Shown here piece by piece: positions 25,309 through 33,320 of a stretch of 64,000 nucleotides of DNA. The number at the start of each line of letters is the position of its first letter. The stretch's first letter is position 1. Below the pieces are notes generated by a model that searched no databases, had not been told where the DNA came from, and saw only the letters and a program-made list of their open reading frames with translations. Both the position numbers and the translations under genes were made by a program. The stretch covers positions 2,232,001-2,296,000 of the forward strand of contig NZ_CP129382.1 of the NCBI RefSeq assembly GCF_030435705.1, given 5' to 3'. This DNA comes from Rhizobium sp. SSA_523. Lineage in GTDB: Bacteria; Pseudomonadota; Alphaproteobacteria; Rhizobiales; Rhizobiaceae.

Positions 25309-25382
25309 GCGCGGTCAACGGCGACCAGCGCATGAACAAGCGCCGCGCTGGCGCTTTCCCGACAGACACCGACGTCGCAGGG
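25309..25382 (+). ncRNA. NasT (ANTAR) target leader with two hexaloop hairpins
   Basis: Hairpin P1 (25309-25331) pairs GCGCGGTC with GACC-A-GCGC and has loop AACGGC. Hairpin P2 (25358-25382) has GAC/GTC around loop ACCGAC, with outer CCC/GGG pairs across an internal loop. Both loops have A at position 1 and G at position 4, the ANTAR-protein recognition rule as I know it. P1 starts one or two nucleotides after the predicted sigma-54 start. P1 competes with other stems: CCAGCGC/GCGCTGG (25325-25351) and, exclusive with that one, AAGCGCC/GGCGCTT (25338-25356). A terminator follows at 25406. P2 is weak on its own, so this is a model, not proof. Confidence 0.7.
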
Positions 25383-25405
25383 TTTTCGTGGATGGACTTC
25401 TGGTC

Positions 25406-25432
25406 CGCCCGGATGCTCTCGCGGCGTTTTTT
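25406..25432 (+). terminator. Intrinsic terminator in the nirB leader
   Basis: CGCCCGG pairs with TCGCGGCG (one bulged C) around loop ATGCTC, followed directly by six T residues at 25427-25432. It lies 37 bp before the nirB start, so it would abort the operon unless antitermination occurs. This is the expected substrate for NasT action. Confidence 0.75.
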
Positions 25433-25468
25433 CGTTTTGGCTTCCGTTACAGCTAAGGGAAACCGCAC

Positions 25469-27931
25469 ATGGTTGAGACTATCGGCCCGGAACGGCTGGT
25501 CATCATCGGCAACGGCATGGCGCCGGGCCGCATGCTCGAACATATTTTCGAACAGGCGCCTGGGCGCTTCGCGGTCACGATCTTCAACGCCGAACCCCGC
25601 GTGAATTATGACCGCATCATGCTTTCACCCGTGCTGGCAGGTGAAAAGACCTATGAAGACATCATCATCCATGGTGATGCCTGGTATCAGCAGCACGGCG
25701 TCACGCTGCATCGCGGAGAGAAGGTCGTCGCCATCGACCGCGCCCGGCAAATCGTAACCTCGCAGTCGGGCCGCAGTGTCGCCTATGACCGGCTTGTCAT
25801 TGCCACCGGCTCCGCCCCCTTCATCATTCCGGTTCCGGGTCATGATCTGCCGGGCGTGGTGGCCTATCGCGATCTCGACGATGTGGATGTCATGCTCTCT
25901 GCCGCCCGCAAGGGGGGCGAGGCCATTGTCATCGGCGGCGGCCTCCTGGGACTCGAAGCTGCAGCAGGGCTCAAGGCACAGGGCATGAGCGTGACGGTGC
26001 TGCATGTGATGCCGAGCCTGATGGAGCGGCAGCTTGATGCCGCTGCCGGCTATCTTCTGCAAAAGGCGCTGGAGGATCGCGGCATCACGGTGATCTGCAA
26101 GGCAAATACGAAGGCAATCCTTGGCACGGACCAGGTGGAGGCCGTCGCTCTGGAGGATGGCCGCATCATTCCGGCTTCGCTCGTCGTCATGGCCGTCGGC
26201 ATACGCCCGCATGTCCAGCTGGCGCGGGATGCGGGCCTGGCGGTCAATCGCGGCATCGTCGTCGATGACGGCATGTCGACATCGGATGGGCGGATTCTGG
26301 CGATCGGCGAATGCGCCGAAGTCGGCGGGCAGGTCTATGGCCTGGTGGCGCCGCTCTATGAAATGGCCCGCATTGCCGCCTCGCATCTGCTTGGCGACGC
26401 GTCCCCGGCCTTTGTTCATGCCGACACGCCGACCAAGCTGAAGGTCACCGGCATCAATCTCTACTCGCTTGGAGATTTTGCCGAGGGGCCCGACCGCGAG
26501 GAGATCGTCCTGCGCGATGCGACGGCCGGCATCTACAAACGGGTGGTGATCAAGGACAACCGGATCATCGGCACCGTGCTCTACGGCGAAACCGCGGATG
26601 GTGCCTGGTTCAACGATCTGAAGAAGAAGGCCACCGACATTTCGGCGATGCGCGACACGCTGATCTTCGGCCAGTCCCATCAGGGCGGGGCGGTGCTGGA
26701 TCCGATGGCGGCCGTTGCAGCCTTGCCCGAAGACGCCGAGATCTGCGGCTGCAACGGCATCTGCAAAGGCAAGATCACCTCGACGATCACCGCCAAGGGG
26801 CTGACCTCGCTGGACGAGGTGCGGGCTCATACAAAGGCGTCCGCCTCGTGCGGTTCCTGCACCGGCCTGGTGGAACAGCTGATGACTCTGACGCTCGGCG
26901 ACAGCTACAATCCGGCGGCCGTCACGCCCATGTGTCCCTGCACGGAATTCGGCCATGACGATGTACGCCGCCTGATCAAGGCCAAGGGCCTGAAGAGCAT
27001 TCCGGCCGTCATGCAGGAGCTGGAATGGAAGACCTCCTGCGGCTGTGCCAAATGCCGACCGGCGCTCAATTACTATTTGGTCTGCGACTGGCCGGATGAA
27101 TATGCGGATGATTATCAGTCCCGCTACATCAACGAGCGCGTCCACGCCAATATCCAGAAGGACGGCACCTATTCCGTCGTGCCACGCATGTGGGGCGGGG
27201 TGACCTCTGCGCAGGAGCTGCGCGCCATTGCCGATGTCGTCGACAAGTTCCAGATCCCCATGGTCAAATGCACCGGCGGCCAGCGCATCGACATGCTGGG
27301 CGTGAAGAAGGAAGACCTTCCCGCGGTCTGGGCCGATCTCGGCAAAGCGGGTTTTGTCTCCGGCCAGGCCTATGCAAAAGGTCTGCGGACGGTGAAGACC
27401 TGCGTCGGCTCGGACTGGTGCCGCTTCGGCACGCAGGATTCCACCGGGCTCGGCATCCGCATCGAGAAATTCATGTGGGGCTCGTGGACGCCGGCCAAGC
27501 TGAAACTTGCGGTTTCCGGCTGTCCGCGCAATTGCGCGGAGGCCACCTGCAAGGATATCGGCGTCATCTGCGTCGATTCCGGCTTCGAAATCCATTTCGC
27601 CGGCGCCGCCGGGCTCGACATCAAGGGAACCGATGTTCTTGGCCTGGTGAAAACCGAGGACGAGGCGCTCGAAGCCATCGTCGCCCTCACCCAGATGTAT
27701 CGCGAGCAGGCCCGCTATCTCGAACGCATCTACAAATGGGCCAAGCGTGTCGGCCATGACGAAATCCGCCGCCAGATCCTCGCGGATGGCGAGCGCCGAA
27801 AGGCCTATTTCGACCGCTTCGTGTTCAGCCAGAAATTCGCCCAGGTCGATCCCTGGTCGGAGCGTGTGTCCGGCAAGGACAAGCACGAGTTCAAGCCCAT
27901 GGCACGACTGATGCAGGAGGCCGCCGAATGA
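25469..27931 (+). CDS. nirB: Assimilatory NAD(P)H nitrite reductase, large subunit
   Basis: 820 residues; reduces nitrite to ammonium in the cytoplasm with electrons from NAD(P)H. Order: FAD/NAD(P)H oxidoreductase domain (1-310, IIGNGMAPGRMLEHIF, IGGGLLGLEAAAGLK), two BFD-like [2Fe-2S] modules (CGCNGIC to CGSC near 425-470; CPCTEF to CGCAKC near 490-535), then the siroheme/[4Fe-4S] domain with CVGSDWC and CPRNC. All cluster cysteines are present. ATG 25469 follows AAGGGA. It overlaps nirD by 4 bp. Transcription from the sigma-54 promoter and control by NasT through the leader are inferred. Confidence 0.95.
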   Translation: MVETIGPERLVIIGNGMAPGRMLEHIFEQAPGRFAVTIFNAEPRVNYDRIMLSPVLAGEKTYEDIIIHGDAWYQQHGVTLHRGEKVVAIDRARQIVTSQSGRSVAYDRLVIATGSAPFIIPVPGHDLPGVVAYRDLDDVDVMLSAARKGGEAIVIGGGLLGLEAAAGLKAQGMSVTVLHVMPSLMERQLDAAAGYLLQKALEDRGITVICKANTKAILGTDQVEAVALEDGRIIPASLVVMAVGIRPHVQLARDAGLAVNRGIVVDDGMSTSDGRILAIGECAEVGGQVYGLVAPLYEMARIAASHLLGDASPAFVHADTPTKLKVTGINLYSLGDFAEGPDREEIVLRDATAGIYKRVVIKDNRIIGTVLYGETADGAWFNDLKKKATDISAMRDTLIFGQSHQGGAVLDPMAAVAALPEDAEICGCNGICKGKITSTITAKGLTSLDEVRAHTKASASCGSCTGLVEQLMTLTLGDSYNPAAVTPMCPCTEFGHDDVRRLIKAKGLKSIPAVMQELEWKTSCGCAKCRPALNYYLVCDWPDEYADDYQSRYINERVHANIQKDGTYSVVPRMWGGVTSAQELRAIADVVDKFQIPMVKCTGGQRIDMLGVKKEDLPAVWADLGKAGFVSGQAYAKGLRTVKTCVGSDWCRFGTQDSTGLGIRIEKFMWGSWTPAKLKLAVSGCPRNCAEATCKDIGVICVDSGFEIHFAGAAGLDIKGTDVLGLVKTEDEALEAIVALTQMYREQARYLERIYKWAKRVGHDEIRRQILADGERRKAYFDRFVFSQKFAQVDPWSERVSGKDKHEFKPMARLMQEAAE

Positions 27932-28254
27932 ACCAGATCTCGCGCAACTGGGTCGTCATCGGCTCCCTCAACGACATTCCCCGCCAGGGCGCCCGGTGTG
28001 TCGAAAACGGAGCCATGACCATTGCCGTCTTCCGCACCCATGACGACCGGATCTTCGCCATCGAGGACAAATGCCCGCATCGCAACGGTCCGCTGTCCCA
28101 GGGGATCGTTCATGGCGACTGCGTCACCTGCCCGCTGCACAACATGGTTATCCATCTGGCCACGGGCCGGGCGCAGGGCGCCGATGAGGGCGAGACCGTA
28201 ACCTTCCCGGTCAGACTGGAGGGCGACATCATTCACCTGGGGATCGATTTCTGA
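27928..28254 (+). CDS. nirD: Nitrite reductase small subunit (Rieske-type)
   Basis: 108 residues, the normal size of NirD. A Rieske fold is visible, and here the iron-ligand pairs CPH and CPLH are both intact, unlike enterobacterial NirD where they are lost, so a [2Fe-2S] cluster is likely. Start ATG overlaps the nirB stop (ATGA), pointing to translational coupling with its partner subunit. It is followed by a 92-bp gap to the channel gene. Confidence 0.93.
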   Translation: MNQISRNWVVIGSLNDIPRQGARCVENGAMTIAVFRTHDDRIFAIEDKCPHRNGPLSQGIVHGDCVTCPLHNMVIHLATGRAQGADEGETVTFPVRLEGDIIHLGIDF

Positions 28255-28346
28255 TCGCCGACGCCTGAGGGAGAAGCCGCTCCGGATCAATGAGGGCGGT
28301 CGAAAGCAGCAAAACCCACATCCATCCAGAATAGGGGATATTGAGA

Positions 28347-29189
28347 ATGGCCTATCTAGCTCCGCAAGAATTCGCCACCAAGATGATCGATGCCGGCGAA
28401 TCCAAGCTCTTCATGTCCACCAAGGACACTCTGATCCGCTCCTACATGGCCGGCGCCATCCTGGCGCTGGCGGCGGCCTTCGCCGTCACCGTGACGGTCA
28501 ATACCGGACAGCCGCTGATCGGCGCGCTGCTCTTTCCTGTCGGCTTCTGCATGCTCTATCTGCTGGGCTTCGACCTTCTCACCGGCGTCTTCACTCTGGT
28601 CCCGCTTGCGCTGATCGACAAACGCCCTGGCGCGACCATGTCCGGCATGCTGCGCAATTGGGGACTGGTGTTCCTCGGCAATTTCGCCGGCGCGCTGACG
28701 ACCGCCGTCTTCATGGCCGTCATCTTCACCATGGGCTTCACCGAAGCGCCCAATGCCATCGGCCAGAAGATCGGCACGATCGGCGAAAGCCGGACGCTCG
28801 GCTATGCCGCAGCCGGCTTCGGCGGCATGCTGACGCTCTTCGTCCGCGCCGTCATGTGCAACTGGATGGTGTCCACCGGCGTGGTGGCAGCGATGATGTC
28901 AACCTCGGTTTCCGGCAAGGTCATCGCGATGTGGATGCCGATCCTCATCTTCTTCTACATGGGCTTTGAACATTCCATCGTGAACATGTTCCTTTTCCCC
29001 TCCGGCATCATGCTCGGCGGCCAGTTCACCTGGACGGATTATTTCCTCTGGAACGAGATCCCGACGGTTCTGGGCAATCTCGTCGGCGGCCTGACCTTTG
29101 TCGGCCTGACCCTCTACACGACCCATGCGAAGACCAATGCCAAGAAACGGTCCTCGGACGCCAAGCTGATGTCCGTCGCTGCCGAATGA
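28347..29189 (+). CDS. Formate/nitrite transporter family channel (NirC-like)
   Basis: 280 residues with six membrane spans, the FNT pentameric channel size. Recognisable parts are TGVFTLVPLALIDKR, NFAGALTTAVFMAV, VRAVMCNWMVSTGVVAAMM (the CNW-type loop) and GFEHSIVNMFLFPSGIMLG. I take ATG 28347, behind AGGGGAT, over a TTG two codons earlier. Location directly after nirBD makes nitrite import (or export of excess) the likely role, replacing the NrtABC or NarK transporters usual in such clusters. Formate transport cannot be excluded from sequence alone. Confidence 0.87.
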   Translation: MAYLAPQEFATKMIDAGESKLFMSTKDTLIRSYMAGAILALAAAFAVTVTVNTGQPLIGALLFPVGFCMLYLLGFDLLTGVFTLVPLALIDKRPGATMSGMLRNWGLVFLGNFAGALTTAVFMAVIFTMGFTEAPNAIGQKIGTIGESRTLGYAAAGFGGMLTLFVRAVMCNWMVSTGVVAAMMSTSVSGKVIAMWMPILIFFYMGFEHSIVNMFLFPSGIMLGGQFTWTDYFLWNEIPTVLGNLVGGLTFVGLTLYTTHAKTNAKKRSSDAKLMSVAAE

Positions 29190-29195
29190 TCCGCA

Positions 29196-29224
29196 AGGAT
29201 CCCGCCGCCGGGCGGCGGGATCCT
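29196..29224 (+). other. Strong hairpin after the nitrite channel gene
   Basis: A perfect 12-bp stem, AGGATCCCGCCG with CGGCGGGATCCT, closes a 5-nt loop seven bases after the stop codon. It is followed by TCCCCTTG with no real T-run. It may attenuate expression of the kinase-phosphatase, cyanase and siroheme genes relative to nirBD, or protect the upstream message. It lies before the preferred GTG start of the next gene. Confidence 0.65.
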
Positions 29225-29254
29225 CCCCTTGCCAAGAGATCGAGGTCATCTGCC

Positions 29255-31072
29255 GTGATCGCCCATGCCGAGAGATTTGCGCCAGCGCAAGGCGATCATC
29301 GCCTGATCCGTCATGGCCCGCCTGCCGCCTCCGGCCTCGACCAGACCCGGCTGGACATCAGCCTGGGACAATATTCCAGCCGCGGAAACAAGCCGGAAAA
29401 TCGGGATTTCTACGGCGCGATCCTGCCTGAGGACCGTGTCCGTGCGTCAAAGGGCATTGCGCTTGTCGTGGCCGACGGCATTTCCTCCAGCGAGGTCAGC
29501 GGCGTGGCGGCGCAGACGGCGGTCAAGAGCTTCCTGTCCGATTACTACTGCACCGCCGATAGCTGGAGCGTCGACAAAGCGGCCCGACGGGTGATTGCCG
29601 CCGTCAATGCATGGCTGCACGCCGAGACGCGCCGGGGCGGCATGATCGCCGACCGCGACCGAGGCTATGTCTGCACCTTTTCCGCCCTGATCCTGCGCTC
29701 GCGCACCGCGCATGTCTTCCATGTCGGAGACAGCAGCATCCTGCACCTGTCCAAAGGCGCTCTCGAACCGCTGACCGATCCGCACCGCATCCGCCTGTCG
29801 GCCGGAAAGACTTGCCTTGCCAGGGCGCTCGGCATGAATGACGGCGTCGATGTCGATTACCGTCAGCGTCCGGTTGCACTCGGCGACATCTTCATCCTGG
29901 CGACCGATGGCGTCAGCGATGTTCTGGATCATCAAGACATTCTGAGCCTCCTCCAGCCGGGCTGCGATCTCGATCTCGCAGCCAGGGCGCTTTCCGAGAA
30001 GGCGCTTCAGAAGGGTAGCGACGACAATCTGACGGTTCAGCTGGCGCGCATCGAGGCTCTCCCGTCGCCCGATGGGGAGGAAGCGCTTGGCGAGCCTGGC
30101 CTGCCTCCCCTGCCCGCCATCCCCGAACCGGGCGGACAGCTGGACGGGTTTGCGATCATCCGCCGTCTGCATGCCAGCGACCGCAGCCATGTCTTCGAGG
30201 CGCGCGACCTGGAGACCGGCGAGCGCGTCGCATTGAAGGTTCCGGCGGTCTCGGTGCGGGAGGATGGCGTCTTCCTTCGTCGGTTCCTGATGGAGGAGTG
30301 GATTGCCCGCCGGCTCGACAACCCGCATCTCCTGCGCCCGGCCGGCACCGGCCGTCCGCACCGTGCCCTTTACACGACCATGCAATGGATCGAGGGCGAA
30401 AGCCTTGCGGCCTGGATGCGGGACAATCCGCGCCCATCCTTGTCGGCCGTGCGCCGCATCATCAGCCAGGCCGGCCAGGGATTGCTGGCCATGCACCGGC
30501 GCGGAATGCTGCATCAGGACCTGCGTCCGGACAATATCCTGATCGACCGGAGCGGTCATGTGACGATCATCGATTTCGGCTCCGCCTGGATCACCGGAGG
30601 CGGCGAGCTCTTCGATCTTGTCGAAGACCGCCTGCCCGGCACGCAAGCGTTCATGGCGCCGGAATACAGTCTGGGAGACAATGCCACAGAGCGCGCCGAT
30701 CTGTATGCGCTGGCGACGATTGCCTACCAGATGCTGTCGGGCCGGCTGCCTTACGGCACCGCAATGGCGCAGGCGCGAACCCGAGCCGGGCAGCGCAGGC
30801 TTGCCTATGATCCGGTCTGCGACAGCAAGAGCGAGATCCCGCTTTACGTCGATGCCGCCCTGCGCAAGGCGCTTCACTACGATCCGCAGCGGCGCCAGAG
30901 CGATATCGGCGAGTTCCTCGCCGATCTTCACCGGCCCAACCCGTCCCTTCCGGGCCTGCGCCAGACAGCGCTGATCGAACGCGACCCCGCCATCTTCTGG
31001 AAGGGCGTCAGCCTGTTTCTCGCCATCCTCCTGCTCGGCCTTCTCGGCTGGGTCTCTCTCCACCACACGTGA
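29255..31072 (+). CDS. PP2C phosphatase-Ser/Thr kinase fusion with C-terminal membrane anchor
   Basis: 605 residues from GTG 29255 (GAGG nine bases upstream); the open frame from 29186 would start inside the hairpin. Residues 35-275 are a PP2C phosphatase: ENRDF, VVADGIS, HVGDSSILHL, LATDGVSD and GSDDNLTVQ keep the metal-binding aspartates. Residues 290-555 are a Hanks-type kinase: VALKV lysine, HQDLRPDN catalytic loop, IDFGSAW and MAPE are present, but the glycine-rich loop is HASDRSHVF with no glycines and HRD is HQD. One transmembrane helix ends the protein (GVSLFLAILLLGLLGWVSL), so the enzyme faces the cytoplasm. A similar kinase gene sits by nirB/nasA in Pseudomonas aeruginosa. Targets unknown. 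Confidence 0.87.
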   Translation: MIAHAERFAPAQGDHRLIRHGPPAASGLDQTRLDISLGQYSSRGNKPENRDFYGAILPEDRVRASKGIALVVADGISSSEVSGVAAQTAVKSFLSDYYCTADSWSVDKAARRVIAAVNAWLHAETRRGGMIADRDRGYVCTFSALILRSRTAHVFHVGDSSILHLSKGALEPLTDPHRIRLSAGKTCLARALGMNDGVDVDYRQRPVALGDIFILATDGVSDVLDHQDILSLLQPGCDLDLAARALSEKALQKGSDDNLTVQLARIEALPSPDGEEALGEPGLPPLPAIPEPGGQLDGFAIIRRLHASDRSHVFEARDLETGERVALKVPAVSVREDGVFLRRFLMEEWIARRLDNPHLLRPAGTGRPHRALYTTMQWIEGESLAAWMRDNPRPSLSAVRRIISQAGQGLLAMHRRGMLHQDLRPDNILIDRSGHVTIIDFGSAWITGGGELFDLVEDRLPGTQAFMAPEYSLGDNATERADLYALATIAYQMLSGRLPYGTAMAQARTRAGQRRLAYDPVCDSKSEIPLYVDAALRKALHYDPQRRQSDIGEFLADLHRPNPSLPGLRQTALIERDPAIFWKGVSLFLAILLLGLLGWVSLHHT

Positions 31073-31090
31073 ACGCAAGAAAGGCAAGCC

Positions 31091-31534
31091 ATGTTCAGCA
31101 AACGCGACGTTACCGAGATGATCTATGAAAAGAAGCGGGCCGCAGGTCTGACCTGGGCATCGATCGCCGACGGGATCGGCATGAGCGAAGTCTTCGTGAC
31201 CTCTGCCTGCCTTGGCATGAATTCGCTGCCGCGCGACAAGGCGGACCTGCTGGTGACCCATCTCGGCCTTCCGCAGGAGGCCGCCGTCGTGCTGGCGGAA
31301 TATCCCACCAAGATGTTCGAGCAGGCGGTGCCGACCGATCCCTGCATCTATCGCTTCTATGAGATCATTGGCGTCTACGGCCAGACGCTGAAGGAACTCA
31401 TCCAGGAAAAGGGCGGCAACGGGATCATGAGCGCCATCGATTTCGACATGAGCGTCGAGAAGGTTCCCTATGCCAAGGGCGACCGTATCGAGATCCGCAT
31501 GAGCGGCAAGTTCCTGTCCTATAATGCCTGGTAA
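31091..31534 (+). CDS. cynS: Cyanase (cyanate hydratase)
   Basis: 147 residues, within the normal range. Converts cyanate and bicarbonate to ammonium and CO2. The N-terminal helical bundle (MIYEKKRAAGLTWASIADGI) and C-terminal catalytic part (YRFYEIIGVYGQTLKEL, GIMSAIDFDM) are intact; Arg and Glu in YRFYE and the Ser in MSAIDF are the three catalytic residues. It lies 18 bp behind the kinase-phosphatase gene with AAAGGCAAGCC upstream, and is followed by a strong terminator, so it closes the nirB operon. Confidence 0.95.
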   Translation: MFSKRDVTEMIYEKKRAAGLTWASIADGIGMSEVFVTSACLGMNSLPRDKADLLVTHLGLPQEAAVVLAEYPTKMFEQAVPTDPCIYRFYEIIGVYGQTLKELIQEKGGNGIMSAIDFDMSVEKVPYAKGDRIEIRMSGKFLSYNAW

Positions 31535-31579
31535 AGGACCGGGCGACGGCCGGGCGGAGATCACCAGCGGTGAAAAACG

Positions 31580-31611
31580 GCCGGTCGGACGGCCAACGAC
31601 CGGCATTTTTT
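31580..31611 (+). terminator. Rho-independent terminator after cynS
   Basis: GCCGGTCG pairs with CGACCGGC around a 9-nt loop, followed by ATTTTTT. The stem is preceded by AAAAA, so it may work partly in the other direction. It ends the nirB-cynS unit 45 bp past the cynS stop; read-through could still supply the siroheme gene. Confidence 0.88.
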
Positions 31612-31769
31612 AAAAAGCAGCGGCTTTGCGCAGGTTTATTTCTTGCCGAAAGCCCGTCGAAGATGGCACGCAACGCATTGGTTTCTGTGACCCGAACGCC
31701 GAGCCCCGACTGAGCGGGATCACGACGGCAGGGACCAGACCCTTGCACAAGACCAAGGACAACGACCCG

Positions 31770-33311
31770 ATGGATGCCTTGCACACAATCGACACGGAAG
31801 CGCGCCGCGCGGCACCGGCCCGCATGGAGCCTCTGGCGAAACTGCCGGTCTTCTTTGGCCTGGATGGCAAGCGCGTCGTCGTGGCCGGAGGCTCCGATGG
31901 CGCCGCCTGGAAGGCTGAACTTCTGGTTGCCTGCGGTGCGCGCGTCGATCTCGTCTGCCCCGAGGAGGAACTTGGCGATGTGATGCGCGGCGCGATCGCG
32001 AACCATCCCGCATCCGGTGACGCCGCCGGCATTCGCCACCTCGACCATCCCTGGCATCTGGGGATCTTCGCCGGCGCGGCAATCGCGCTTTGCGATTGTG
32101 AAACGGATGAGGAAGCCAAGGCCTTCTACTGCGCGGCAAAGGCGGCAGGCGTGCCCGTTAACGTGATCGACAAGCCGGCTTTCTGCGAGTTCCAGTTCGG
32201 CTCGATCGTCAACCGGTCGCCGGTCATCATCTCCATCTCCACCGACGGTGCAGCGCCGATCCTGGCTCAGGCGATCCGGCGCCGGATCGAAACTCTTCTG
32301 CCGCCGACCCTCAAGGCCTGGGCGAGCATCGCCCAGAGCGTGCGCGCGGCAATCAATTCTCGCCTGAAGCCCGGCAGTCAACGCCGCAGCTTCTGGGAAG
32401 GTTTTGTCGACCGCGTCTTCCGCGACATCCCGGGACCGTCGACGCCCGCCGATCTCATCGACGTGGCGGACGAGATCGCCTCGGCCGGCGCCCACCAGCG
32501 TTACATGGCCGCGCCGGACAGGACCCCTGCCGGCCGCGTGACGCTGGTGGGCGCCGGACCGGGAGATGCCGAGCTTCTGACCCTGAAGGCCGTTCGCGCG
32601 CTGCAGGCGGCCGATGTGATCCTGTTCGACGATCTGGTTTCGGATGACGTGCTGGAACTCGCCCGGCGAGAGGCGAGGCGCATGCTGGTCGGCAAGCGCG
32701 GCGGGCGGGAAAGCTGCAAACAGGAAGATATCAATGCCACGATGATCGCGCTCGCCAAGGCGGGCAAGCGCGTCGTGCGGCTGAAATCCGGCGATCCGAT
32801 GATCTTCGGGCGGGCCGGCGAAGAGATCGAATGTCTGGAGCGCCAGGGCATCCCCGTCGATATCGTACCGGGCGTGACGGCAGCGACGGCCATGGCCGCG
32901 CGGCTCGGCGTATCGCTGACGCATCGCGATCATGCCCAGTCCGTGCGTTTCGTGACCGGCCATTCCCGCAAGGGCGAACTGCCGACGACACTGAACTGGC
33001 AGCAGCTCGCCGATCCGAGCGTCAGCACGGTCTTCTACATGGGAGGCCGGACTGCAGGCGCGATCACGCAGCACCTGACGGAAAACGGCATGGACCCCCT
33101 CACCCCGGCCGTGATCGTCAGTGCAATTGCCCGGCAGGACGAGCGCCGCTGGGCGGGGCCGCTCCACCAGATGCCGACGGCCATGGCAGAGATCGGTTAC
33201 GACAATCCGGTGCTGATCGCGATCGGCGATGCTTTCATCAAGGCGCAACGGCATGGCCTTGGCAATGTCAGCGATGGAGACGAGCGTAGGGTAAACAGCG
33301 CAAGCGGCTGA
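31770..33311 (+). CDS. cysG: Siroheme synthase (fused dehydrogenase/ferrochelatase and uroporphyrinogen methyltransferase)
   Basis: 513 residues from ATG 31770 (AAGGA upstream); the frame is open from 31626. N-terminal 1-210: NAD-binding precorrin-2 dehydrogenase/ferrochelatase, with GKRVVVAGGSDGAAWKAELL and FGSIVNRSPVIISISTDG. C-terminal 250-495: SAM-dependent methyltransferase, with TLVGAGPGDAELLTLKAVRAL, VRLKSGDPMIFGRAGEE and VTAATAMAARLGVSLTHRD (given in part). It makes the siroheme needed by NirB, explaining its position 236 bp after cynS behind a terminator, probably with its own promoter. It converges on malQ with only 9 bp between stops. Confidence 0.92.
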   Translation: MDALHTIDTEARRAAPARMEPLAKLPVFFGLDGKRVVVAGGSDGAAWKAELLVACGARVDLVCPEEELGDVMRGAIANHPASGDAAGIRHLDHPWHLGIFAGAAIALCDCETDEEAKAFYCAAKAAGVPVNVIDKPAFCEFQFGSIVNRSPVIISISTDGAAPILAQAIRRRIETLLPPTLKAWASIAQSVRAAINSRLKPGSQRRSFWEGFVDRVFRDIPGPSTPADLIDVADEIASAGAHQRYMAAPDRTPAGRVTLVGAGPGDAELLTLKAVRALQAADVILFDDLVSDDVLELARREARRMLVGKRGGRESCKQEDINATMIALAKAGKRVVRLKSGDPMIFGRAGEEIECLERQGIPVDIVPGVTAATAMAARLGVSLTHRDHAQSVRFVTGHSRKGELPTTLNWQQLADPSVSTVFYMGGRTAGAITQHLTENGMDPLTPAVIVSAIARQDERRWAGPLHQMPTAMAEIGYDNPVLIAIGDAFIKAQRHGLGNVSDGDERRVNSASG

Positions 33312-33320
33312 CGCCAGTCG

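Noticed and set aside
25625..27886. 753-codon open frame on the minus strand opposite nirB
   Set aside because: It mirrors nirB, whose protein is complete with all cofactor motifs. The antisense frame is a by-product of GC-rich codon use; its protein has no family resemblance and no promoter or ribosome site.
31664..31678. Second sigma-54-like element (TGGCACG) upstream of cysG
   Set aside because: After TGGCACG the expected TTGC four bases on is missing; the nearest GC is two bases too close. The -24/-12 spacing is strict, so it was not called.
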